Source of the DNA: an uncultured Synergistaceae bacterium
Lineage (GTDB): Bacteria > Synergistota > Synergistia > Synergistales > Dethiosulfovibrionaceae
Direction of reading: 5' to 3'
Length of the DNA: 19,046 nt
NCBI GenBank assembly: GCA_902489135.1
Contig: CABTYW010000038.1
Coordinates: 1 to 19,046 of the forward strand
Shown: one piece after another, positions 6,856 through 13,100 of the stretch
How the letters are laid out: every line of letters starts with the position of its first letter
How positions within the stretch are numbered: position 1 is the stretch's first letter
Made by a program: the position numbers and the translations under genes
Notes under the pieces: generated by a model
The model's database searches: none
Seen by the model: the letters and a program-made list of their open reading frames with translations, nothing else
Told to the model about the DNA's origin: nothing

Positions 6856-7737
6856 TTATTCCTGAGTCCCGTTTTCGACGTACAGGCGATAGAGCGCCTG
6901 CGTGCCGTCGTTTTCTCCGCCCCTTTCGGCCAGTTTTCTGTACAGTCGGTCCGCCAGCGCAAGGCCCGGCAGCTCCAGCTTCATCTGACGGGCACATTCC
7001 AGGGCAATTCCCATGTCCTTGATAAAGTGCTTCACATAGAAGCCGGGCTTGAAATCGCCCTTGAGCATACGAGGCGCCAGGTTGCTCATGGAAAAGCTGC
7101 CGGCGGCGCCGCCGGAGATGGCGGCCAGCACGGCCTCCTGGTTCAGTCCCGCGCGCCGCGCGTAGGCCAAAGCCTCGCAGACGCCCATCATGTTGGACGC
7201 GATGGCAATCTGATTGGCCATTTTGGTGTGCTGTCCGGCTCCCCAGCCGCCCTGAAGCTTCCACGACTTTCCCATGGCCGCAAAAAGCGGCACCGCCTCT
7301 TCGAAGGCCTCTTCGGGACCTCCCGCCATTATGGAGAGCGAGGCGTTTTTCGCTCCCACGTCGCCGCCGGAAACGGGGGCGTCAAGGGCACATCCGCCCA
7401 ACTCCAGAGCCTTGGCGCCGATTTTTTCGGCCAGAAGGGGCGAAGACGTGGTCATGTCGATGGCCAGTTTTCCCGCCGAAAACCCCTCGAAAAGGCCTTT
7501 TTCGCCGAAGTAAACCTGCTCCACGTCGCGGGGATACCCTACGATGGTGATGGCGGCGTCGCAGTCCCGCATCACCTCGGCGGGACTGCCGGCCCAGCGG
7601 GCGCCCGCCGCCGTCAGACCCTCCGCCGAAGCCTTCGTTCGGTTGTATACCGTCAGCGAAAATCCCGCCTTCAGCAGGTTGAAGGCCATGGAGCGCCCCA
7701 TGACGCCCAGCCCGATAAATCCGATTTTTTTCAGCAT
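6856..7737 (-). CDS. NAD(P)-dependent 3-hydroxyisobutyrate dehydrogenase-family oxidoreductase (copy 2)
   Basis: A 293-residue beta-hydroxyacid dehydrogenase with GLGVMGRSMAFNLL (9-22), the NRT segment after strand 2 that suggests NADP, DAPVSGG (119-125) and catalytic K172 in GAGQHTKMANQ. It is clearly paralogous to the protein at 687-1598 but diverged throughout, so the two probably have different substrates. The start at 7737 is chosen because GGAGGAG (7748-7754) precedes it and the Rossmann fold begins at once; the frame continues 48 codons upstream with no family-like sequence. Its upstream region is shared with the divergent PLP aminotransferase, which could supply a 2-oxoacid or semialdehyde, but a shared pathway is inference. 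Confidence 0.93.
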   Translation of the reverse strand: MLKKIGFIGLGVMGRSMAFNLLKAGFSLTVYNRTKASAEGLTAAGARWAGSPAEVMRDCDAAITIVGYPRDVEQVYFGEKGLFEGFSAGKLAIDMTTSSPLLAEKIGAKALELGGCALDAPVSGGDVGAKNASLSIMAGGPEEAFEEAVPLFAAMGKSWKLQGGWGAGQHTKMANQIAIASNMMGVCEALAYARRAGLNQEAVLAAISGGAAGSFSMSNLAPRMLKGDFKPGFYVKHFIKDMGIALECARQMKLELPGLALADRLYRKLAERGGENDGTQALYRLYVENGTQE

Positions 7738-7754
7738 CCTGTCTTCACTCCTCC

Positions 7755-8022
7755 ATTGTATTCGGCACCTTGGCTCCGCCGCCTGCGCCGCCTCCCAGAA
7801 CTGGTCCGAACGCCCAAAGCTTCCGCCGTTTCGCAGACCCTTTTCGCCTCTGTGCGGTGCGGTATTTTTTCGCACCTTCACGAAAGTTCGGGCTGCGCGA
7901 CCGGCTCGCCACAGGGCGCGAAAAAACTCCGCACTTCACTGCCAGTGTACCACAACGGCGAAGCTCATGCGACGGGAGCATGGGCACATCGGTGCGCCCG
8001 CTGTATCAGTGAGCCTCGAACG
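7755..8022. other. Divergent intergenic region
   Basis: No gene is visible. On the minus strand TGGTACACT (-10-like hexamer at 7944-7949) is a possible extended -10 for the HIBADH-like gene, which would give it a leader of about 200 nt; the -35 is poor. A small GGTGCG/CGCACC hairpin with a T-rich loop lies near 7856-7876. Confidence 0.35.
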
Positions 8023-8031
8023 TGATATAAT
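8023..8031 (+). promoter_or_regulatory. Extended -10 promoter of the aminotransferase gene
   Basis: TGATATAAT combines a consensus TATAAT (8026-8031) with the TGn extension. No strong -35 is present at 17 bp, which extended -10 promoters tolerate. The predicted start is near 8038, about 28 bases before the GTG codon. Confidence 0.65.
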
Positions 8032-8052
8032 GTCCACAACTTGAAACACATT

Positions 8053-8059
8053 GGAGGCG
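8053..8059 (+). promoter_or_regulatory. RBS that sets the aminotransferase start
   Basis: GGAGGCG lies six bases before the GTG at 8066. A TTG at 8051 is in frame but overlaps this RBS, so the GTG is the likely start. Confidence 0.75.
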
Positions 8060-8065
8060 ACCGCC

Positions 8066-9253
8066 GTGAAATTCACCGTCAGCCGGCGCGCGGCTCATTT
8101 GCGCCGCAGCGCCATGGACGACTTTTTCGCTCCCGGAGTGGAAAAGGTCATTCCCTTCAACGCGGGACAGCCCGCGGCAGACCAGTATCCCCTGGATCTC
8201 CTGCGCCCCATTTTTCAGGATCTTCTTGAAAACGAACGGGACGTCATGGCCTACCCCTGTGTCGCCGGCGACCCCGAGCTGCGGTCGGCGCTGGCCGACC
8301 GCATGAACGACCTGGCCATCGGCACAAACGTCTCTGCCGAAAACATCGTCACCACCGTGGGCGCCACGGGCGGTGCGGACATCGTCTCTCAGCTGTTCAT
8401 CGACCCCGACGACCTCGTTCTGTGCGAAACGCCCACCTTCACGGAGACACTGGATTGCATGTACAAAAGCTTCGCGCGCCTTCAGGGCGTGCCCATGGAC
8501 AATGAAGGCCCCCTGCCCGACGCGCTGGAAGCTCTCGCCAAAAAAAACAAGGTTCGAATGTTTTACGTCATTCCCAACTTTCAAAATCCCACGGGACGCT
8601 GCACGTCTCCGGAGCGCCGCAAGGCCGTCATCGACATCGCCCGTCGCTTCGGCTTCATGATCCTTGAGGACGATCCCTATCACGATTTGAGCTTCGGGAA
8701 ACAGCCGCCGGCGTCCTACTATTCTCTGGCGCCTGACTGCACCGTCTACATGGGTTCGCTGTCGAAAATCATCGCCCCGGGAGTGCGCCTCGGATGGCTG
8801 GCTCTGCCGGCGGAACTTCGCCGTCCGGCCGCCATGCTGGTCAAGTCCACCATTCTGGCCTACCCCGCTCTGCTTGAACGCGGCTGCGCGAGACTGCTCC
8901 GCCACCAACAGTTCGGCGCTCACGTGGACCGTCTGCGCCTGGACCTGAAGCGGCGTTTTGAGCGTCTCACGTCGCTGATGCGCCGAAGGATCCCTCCCGA
9001 ACAGCTGAGCTGGGAAACGCCGTCGGGCGGCATGTTCCTGTGGTGCCGCGTCAGCGACGACTGCGACGCCCGACGGCTGGCGCTGCTGGCGCGGGACAAA
9101 TACGGCGTGGCGTTCTTCCCCGGCATGTGCTTCACGCCCGATTTCAAGGGCGAGGAACATTCTCTGCGCCTCTCCTACGCGCGTCCCGACGACGAACAGA
9201 TGACCGAAGGCGTGGAGCGCCTCGCCTCGGCTCTGAAAGAACTGCTGGCATGA
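8066..9253 (+). CDS. PLP-dependent aminotransferase (class I/II, LysN/MocR-type fold)
   Basis: A 395-residue fold-type I aminotransferase without an N-terminal DNA-binding domain. PLP-site residues are visible: N174 in NFQNPTGR, D203 and Y205 in EDDPYHDLSF, the Schiff-base lysine K234 in SLSKIIAPGVRLGW with R241, and a C-terminal substrate-carboxylate Arg in HSLRLSYA. It most resembles the 2-aminoadipate/aromatic/branched-chain aminotransferase group, which moves an amino group between an amino acid and 2-oxoglutarate in the cytosol. The substrate cannot be fixed from sequence. It is a single-gene unit with its own promoter, and its stop codon lies directly before a strong terminator. Confidence 0.93.
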   Translation: MKFTVSRRAAHLRRSAMDDFFAPGVEKVIPFNAGQPAADQYPLDLLRPIFQDLLENERDVMAYPCVAGDPELRSALADRMNDLAIGTNVSAENIVTTVGATGGADIVSQLFIDPDDLVLCETPTFTETLDCMYKSFARLQGVPMDNEGPLPDALEALAKKNKVRMFYVIPNFQNPTGRCTSPERRKAVIDIARRFGFMILEDDPYHDLSFGKQPPASYYSLAPDCTVYMGSLSKIIAPGVRLGWLALPAELRRPAAMLVKSTILAYPALLERGCARLLRHQQFGAHVDRLRLDLKRRFERLTSLMRRRIPPEQLSWETPSGGMFLWCRVSDDCDARRLALLARDKYGVAFFPGMCFTPDFKGEEHSLRLSYARPDDEQMTEGVERLASALKELLA

Positions 9254-9292
9254 AAAAGGGCCTTCTCTTTGAAAAAAGAGAAGGCCCTTTTT
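9253..9292. terminator. Strong bidirectional terminator
   Basis: An 18-bp perfect stem (9253-9270 with 9275-9292) with a GAAA loop begins at the last base of the aminotransferase stop codon. Runs of A and T at its base give a U tract in both directions, so it also serves the converging alcohol dehydrogenase whose stop is at 9311. Confidence 0.92.
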
Positions 9293-9310
9293 AGACCGGA
9301 ACGGCACTTT

Positions 9311-10468
9311 TTAATAACACTCCGTGAGGATGTCGAAGATTTCGCCCACCGACAGCCGACGGCAACAGCCCGGCATAATCCGGCAGGAACGGGCCACGTC
9401 TCCGTAAAAGCTTCGGTCTGTGATGCCCATTTTTCTGAAGCTGTCGGGCAGGCCGATCTGGACGACAAAATCCCGAAGGGCATCGACGCCGGCCGCCGCC
9501 GTCTCCAAAACGTCGCCGCGCGGCTCCACGTTCCACACTCGCTGCGCCCAGCGGGCGAAGCGCTCGGGCGCGCCCCGATAAAGATGACGGTACAGCACGG
9601 GCTGAATGACAGCCAGTCCCAAGCCGTGATTGCAGTCGGTATAGGCACCCACCTGATGCTCAATCTGATGGGCCTGAAAATCGGTGACCTTGCCCGCTTT
9701 CAGCAGACCGTTTTCCGCCAGAGCGGCGGCCCACATCAGCTCGCCGCGGAGCACGACGTCGTCGGGACGAAGAGCAAGCTTACGGGTGCAGCCAATGACG
9801 TGACGCATGACGGCCTCGGCGATTTCGTCGGTTAAATTTTCGTCGCGCGGCGTGCCGAAATAGCTTTCCATGCAGTGACTCAACGTGTCGAAAGCACCCG
9901 AAAGAACCTGCAGCGGAGGAACGGACAGCGTGTAAAAGGGGTCAAGGGCGGCAAAGGCCGGCGTGGCTCCCGCCATGCCCGCTTTGATCTTTTTCTCCTC
10001 GTTGGTGATTACGGCGATGTCGTTCTGCTCCGACCCTGTGCCTGCGGCGGTGACGATCACGCCCAGCGGCAAAAAACGCGCCGGAAGCGCCCCGAAACTG
10101 AACTTCATAGTCCAGAGATCCTCGTCGGTGAGGGCCTGAGCGCAGATCATCTTGCAGCAGTCGCTGACGGAACCGCCGCCTGCAGCCAGAACGAGATCGA
10201 CCTTTTCGCTCCGCGCCAGCCGCGCGCCCATGCAAACTTTTTCCCACGTGGGATTGGGCGTAATGCCCGAAAACTCCACGACGCGCTTTCCCTGTTCTCC
10301 GAGGATTTTCATGATTTCATCGAAGATGCCGTTTTTCTTGACGGAACCGCCGCCGGTGCAGAGCATGACCGTTTCGCCGAAGCCCGGAAGGGACTCGTGC
10401 AACGCACGTGACGCCGCACCTTCGCCGAACCACGTTTTCACCGGACAGTAAAAGACAAAATCCTTCAT
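9311..10468 (-). CDS. Iron-containing alcohol dehydrogenase (YqhD/BDH subfamily)
   Basis: A 385-residue group III alcohol dehydrogenase that reduces aldehydes with NAD(P)H. GGGSVKKNG (about 39-47) is the nucleotide signature of the YqhD/butanol dehydrogenase branch, and AAGGGSVSDCCK (95-106) is the second one. The metal ligands fall at D194, H198, H267 and H281, the same numbering I recall for E. coli YqhD, so the metal site is complete. YqhD-type enzymes accept many short aldehydes and are usually NADPH-dependent. RBS AAAGGGGAGAG lies just before the ATG at 10468. A CGGCGC-TTT-GCGCCG palindrome (10483-10497) sits immediately upstream of that RBS and could fold in the mRNA. It may be cotranscribed with the CDF gene 162 bases upstream. 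Confidence 0.94.
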   Translation of the reverse strand: MKDFVFYCPVKTWFGEGAASRALHESLPGFGETVMLCTGGGSVKKNGIFDEIMKILGEQGKRVVEFSGITPNPTWEKVCMGARLARSEKVDLVLAAGGGSVSDCCKMICAQALTDEDLWTMKFSFGALPARFLPLGVIVTAAGTGSEQNDIAVITNEEKKIKAGMAGATPAFAALDPFYTLSVPPLQVLSGAFDTLSHCMESYFGTPRDENLTDEIAEAVMRHVIGCTRKLALRPDDVVLRGELMWAAALAENGLLKAGKVTDFQAHQIEHQVGAYTDCNHGLGLAVIQPVLYRHLYRGAPERFARWAQRVWNVEPRGDVLETAAAGVDALRDFVVQIGLPDSFRKMGITDRSFYGDVARSCRIMPGCCRRLSVGEIFDILTECY

Positions 10469-10593
10469 TCTCTCCCCTTTCCCGGCGCTTTGCGCCGAAC
10501 AATTTGCGTCAACAGGCGCGCACCGCCCTGACGTTGTTTTCGCCTCAGAACGTCTCGGGTCTCTTCCCGAAAAATCGCCGTGGTCTCCGCTGC

Positions 10594-10628
10594 GCCCTCG
10601 GTGCCTTTTCCTCCGACGGCACGAGGGC
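10594..10628 (-). terminator. Hairpin after the CDF gene (weak terminator candidate)
   Basis: GCCCTCGGTGCC (10594-10605) pairs with GGCACGAGGGC (10618-10628), with one bulged base, directly after the CDF stop codon. No T tract follows on the minus strand, so termination would be inefficient or the hairpin may only stabilise the mRNA end. Confidence 0.35.
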
Positions 10629-10630
10629 TT

Positions 10631-11524
10631 TCAATCGGGATTGACGTGTACCATCACGTGCTTGACCCGCATAAACTGCTTTTCCACGGCCTGATGAACT
10701 TCTTCGGCGATGAAATGAGCGTCGCGCAGCGACTGGGCGCCGTCGGCGCGGATTTCGATGTCGGCGTAAATCCGGCTGGCGAACTCGCGGGTGTTGAGCA
10801 GGTCGATGCCTTTTACGCCCTTCTGAGCGAGAACGCACTGACGCAGGGCTTCCACCGTGCTGTCGTCGGCGGCGTGATCCACCAGCTGTTTTACCGTGTC
10901 GTTGAAAATGTCATACCCCACTTTCAGGATAAAAAGGCAGATCACGAAGCTGGCGGCAGGCTCCATCACGAGCCAGCCGAAACGCGCGCCGCCGATGCCC
11001 AGCAGGGCGCCCACCGAAGACAGCGCGTCGGAACGGTGGTGCCAGGCTTCGGCTCTCAACGCTCCCGAGTTGAATTTCACGGCGATGATCCACGTGTACC
11101 AGAACATGGCTTCTTTGGTGACGATGGAGACCAGCGCCGCCGCAAGAGCGACCATTCCGGGCTGAGGTCCGTATCGGTAGGAGCCCGACACCAGACTTTT
11201 CAGCGCCTCGCCGCCGAGGGTCAGCCCCACGGCAAAGAGAATGCCGCCGAGAATAAGCGCGGCGATGCACTCAATGCGCTCATGCCCGTAGGGGTGTGAT
11301 TTGTCCGACGGGCGGGTGGCCAGTTTGACGCCGATCACCACGATCAAACCGCCCAGAAGATCCGACGACGAGTGAACGGCATCGCTGATCATGGCGCCCG
11401 AACGGCCCATAATGCCTGCGGCGAACTTCGCGGCGGCCAGCACCAGATTGCCCGCCATGCAAACGGCGGAAACGCGGGTTGCCTCCCGCTGGAATTTCGC
11501 CTTTTCAGTGATTTTCCCTTCCAT
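10631..11524 (-). CDS. Cation diffusion facilitator (CDF) family metal exporter
   Basis: A 297-residue inner-membrane divalent metal/proton antiporter. Transmembrane segments begin around residues 18, 44, 85, 125, 160 and 190, followed by a cytosolic dimerisation domain (about 210-297) ending in HVMVHVNPD. The transport site reads H51xxxD55 (SDAVHSSSD) and H162xxxD166 (HHRSD). This HD-HD set is typical of Zn-type (also Co/Ni/Cd) CDFs and unlike the DD-DD set of Mn exporters. CDFs export excess metal to protect the cell. The ATG at 11524 is used because GGAGGG (11533-11538) lies eight bases before it; a GTG at 11533 overlaps that RBS. Upstream is a structured leader with a terminator (separate entries), so expression is probably controlled by attenuation. 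The alcohol dehydrogenase lies downstream. Confidence 0.93.
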   Translation of the reverse strand: MEGKITEKAKFQREATRVSAVCMAGNLVLAAAKFAAGIMGRSGAMISDAVHSSSDLLGGLIVVIGVKLATRPSDKSHPYGHERIECIAALILGGILFAVGLTLGGEALKSLVSGSYRYGPQPGMVALAAALVSIVTKEAMFWYTWIIAVKFNSGALRAEAWHHRSDALSSVGALLGIGGARFGWLVMEPAASFVICLFILKVGYDIFNDTVKQLVDHAADDSTVEALRQCVLAQKGVKGIDLLNTREFASRIYADIEIRADGAQSLRDAHFIAEEVHQAVEKQFMRVKHVMVHVNPD

Positions 11525-11532
11525 AAGTCTCA

Positions 11533-11538
11533 CCCTCC
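11533..11538 (-). promoter_or_regulatory. RBS that sets the CDF start
   Basis: GGAGGG on the minus strand, eight bases before the ATG at 11524. The in-frame GTG whose codon ends at 11533 touches the RBS itself and cannot use it. Confidence 0.7.
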
Positions 11539-11564
11539 GCAGTTATCCGCCCCGTGCAAGGGTC

Positions 11565-11604
11565 AAAAAAAATCCACAGGGCAGTTTTCATCCTGTCCTG
11601 TGGA
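11565..11604 (-). terminator. Intrinsic terminator (attenuator) upstream of CDF
   Basis: A 12-bp stem (11573-11584 with 11593-11604, one wobble pair) and an 8-nt loop are followed on the minus strand by eight Ts (11572-11565). It ends 41 bases before the CDF ATG. It could end DUF362 transcripts as well, but a promoter lies before it and almost no promoter room is left after it. Confidence 0.9.
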
Positions 11605-11616
11605 ATGTCATTCCAC
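11600..11616 (-). other. Hairpin competing with the attenuator stem
   Basis: GTGGAATGTCATTCCAC (plus strand) is a perfect 8-bp inverted repeat with a single central base. Five of its bases (11600-11604) are also the outer arm of the terminator stem, so one structure excludes the full form of the other. It may act as antiterminator or as part of a ligand-binding fold. Confidence 0.6.
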
Positions 11617-11690
11617 TGCCGCGGCCCGGCCGCGCTTGCGGCGGCCTGACTCACTCTGTAAAAAAGAGCGTCAAGACTTCTTGTGAAGTC

Positions 11691-11720
11691 ATGGTAGCAC
11701 GGCCTCTTTCAATTAGTCAA
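11691..11720 (-). promoter_or_regulatory. Promoter of the CDF leader
   Basis: On the minus strand TTGACT (11715-11720, five of six consensus bases) is followed after 18 bp by TACCAT (11691-11696) preceded by TGC, an extended -10. It lies 13 bases beyond the DUF362 stop codon and gives a start near 11684. Confidence 0.6.
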
Positions 11721-11732
11721 GGCTCACCGGCG

Positions 11733-12869
11733 TCACTCCTCGGGCTCCGGCGGCACGGCGATGGCGCGAAGTTCATAATCCATGGAGCCCAGACCGATTT
11801 TTTCTCCGTGCTGGAACTGTGCGTGAGGCTCGCACTCAGGATAGAGCTGCGCGAATTTGTCGTCGCCGCGGTGAAAACGATGCTCTTCGCCGGGCATGCC
11901 TTCGGCGGCGGTGACCAGATCATAACAGGCCTTGTCCAGTGCCACAGGATCGGTGGAAAAGGCAAATCCGATGTCGGGAACGATGGGCGTGTCGCTCCAG
12001 CCGCAGCAGTCGCACAACGGCGTAATGTCCATCATGGCGTTGATGTAAATGACCCGTTTTCTGCCCTTCACCGCGCCCCGGGCGTACTCGGCCATGCGAC
12101 AGCCGAAGCTCCGCCGGTCATCGGCGCTGCCCCACAGCATGTGAATGGCCTTCGCGGGACAGACGGTCATGCACTCGCAGCAGCCGATGCACTGCTTCGG
12201 GTCGATGCGGCAGACTTTCTTTCCGCCGCCTTCACCCATGGCGATGGCGTGAGCGGGACAATTCCTGTAACAGCGCCCGCAGCCGATGCAGGTCTCTTCA
12301 TCGGCTTCCAGGCGGACGGCGTGCTGAGCTTTTTTGCCCCGCGCCGGCGCACAGCCCATGGCAAGGTTTTTAATGGCCCCGCCGAACCCGGCGGAAACGT
12401 GACCTTTAAAATGGGACATGACCACCAGGGAATCAGCCTCGGCAATGGCCGACGATACGTCCACTTTTTTGAAATAGTCGCCGTCGACGGGCACCTCGCG
12501 AAAATCGTTGCTCTTCAGTCCGTCGGCGATCACCAGAGGCGCGCCCGTCACCGCGAAGCCGAAACCGTTTTCAATGGCGGTGACGAGATGATCCACGGCG
12601 TTTTTCCGACTGCCCATGTACAGCGTGTTGCTGTCGACCAGAAAGGGTTTGCCGCCGCAGGCTTTGATCTCGTCGACCACGGCACGGACGAAAATCGGGC
12701 GCATGTACGTGTCGTTGCCCTTCTCGCCGAAATGCAGCTTCACTGCTGTCAGAGCGTCCTTCGCCACCGTTTTTTTGAATTCCGCCGCTTCAAGCAGTTT
12801 TTTCAGCACGTCCACTTTGCTGACGTTCGGCCCAAAAGGCGCAAAAAAGACTTGTGATTTTCCACTCAT
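11733..12869 (-). CDS. DUF362 domain protein with two 4Fe-4S ferredoxin motifs
   Basis: A 378-residue protein with an N-terminal DUF362 domain and a central dicluster ferredoxin segment: CIGCGRCYRNCP (194-205) and CIGCCECMTVCP (227-238), each a CxxCxxCxxxCP set binding one 4Fe-4S cluster. There is no signal peptide, so it is probably cytosolic. A further cysteine cluster, LCDCCGWSD, lies about 55 residues after the second motif. The biochemical role of DUF362 ferredoxins is not established; electron transfer is the reasonable expectation. The start at 12869 is set by GGGGGAGGGCG (12877-12887) upstream; the frame extends 12 codons further without an RBS. It is transcribed divergently from the MscS-type channel. 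Confidence 0.9.
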   Translation of the reverse strand: MSGKSQVFFAPFGPNVSKVDVLKKLLEAAEFKKTVAKDALTAVKLHFGEKGNDTYMRPIFVRAVVDEIKACGGKPFLVDSNTLYMGSRKNAVDHLVTAIENGFGFAVTGAPLVIADGLKSNDFREVPVDGDYFKKVDVSSAIAEADSLVVMSHFKGHVSAGFGGAIKNLAMGCAPARGKKAQHAVRLEADEETCIGCGRCYRNCPAHAIAMGEGGGKKVCRIDPKQCIGCCECMTVCPAKAIHMLWGSADDRRSFGCRMAEYARGAVKGRKRVIYINAMMDITPLCDCCGWSDTPIVPDIGFAFSTDPVALDKACYDLVTAAEGMPGEEHRFHRGDDKFAQLYPECEPHAQFQHGEKIGLGSMDYELRAIAVPPEPEE

Positions 12870-12910
12870 AAAATTCGCCCTCCCCCGATAAAACTTCTCA
12901 CGCATACAGT

Positions 12911-12919
12911 ATCATACCA
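12911..12919 (-). promoter_or_regulatory. Extended -10 promoter of the DUF362 gene
   Basis: On the minus strand TGGTATGAT gives TATGAT (12911-12916) with the TGn extension, 42 bases before the ATG. The -35 is weak (TTGCGG at 16 bp). Confidence 0.5.
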
Positions 12920-13025
12920 TCTCCAGCAAACACCGCAAAATTCTTCACTCCTCCCCGTTTCTGCCGCCTTGAAAACTCTTTGGTGCCCTGAAAGAGCCCC
13001 TGGGGAGCAATCCCATTTTGTCACC

Positions 13026-13054
13026 TTGGAATTGTCGGAAAAATGAGATATAAT
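13026..13054 (+). promoter_or_regulatory. Sigma-70 promoter of the MscS-family gene
   Basis: TTGGAA (13026-13031) and a consensus TATAAT (13049-13054) are separated by 17 bp. The predicted start near 13061 leaves a 40-nt leader with the RBS AGAGGGA before the ATG at 13101. Confidence 0.75.
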
Positions 13055-13100
13055 TGAAAAGTGCAATCATTACTTTGACAGGATTTAAGAGGGATCTGAC

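Larger units (their letters stand above)
11525..11684 (-). ncRNA. Structured 5' leader / putative metal-responsive riboregulator of the CDF gene
   Basis: About 160 nt between the predicted transcription start and the CDF ATG. In transcript order it contains TGAGTCAGGC (11653-11644), a 6-bp GGCCGC/GCGGCC stem with a 7-nt loop (11646-11628), GCCGGGC (11630-11624), GGCA (11620-11617), a perfect 8-bp hairpin (11616-11600), AGGACAG (11599-11593) and a complete intrinsic terminator. The hairpin and the terminator share 11600-11604, so they are mutually exclusive. The order of the unpaired segments recalls the NiCo (czcD) riboswitch as I remember it, a class that controls CDF metal exporters. However, the third stem would be almost absent and P1 is not convincing. 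Attenuation is well supported by layout; the riboswitch class is not. Confidence 0.5.

Noticed and set aside
8006..9307. A 433-codon minus-strand frame
   Set aside because: It is the mirror of the well-supported aminotransferase gene; long antisense frames are common at this GC content.
11565..11604. Reading the CDF-leader terminator simply as the end of the DUF362 transcript
   Set aside because: It lies about 130 bases past the DUF362 stop with a promoter in between, and almost no space remains for a CDF promoter after it; attenuation explains the layout better, though it may also stop DUF362 read-through.
11391..12857. A 488-codon plus-strand frame
   Set aside because: Antisense to the DUF362 ferredoxin gene, whose CxxCxxCxxxCP motifs and RBS establish the minus strand.
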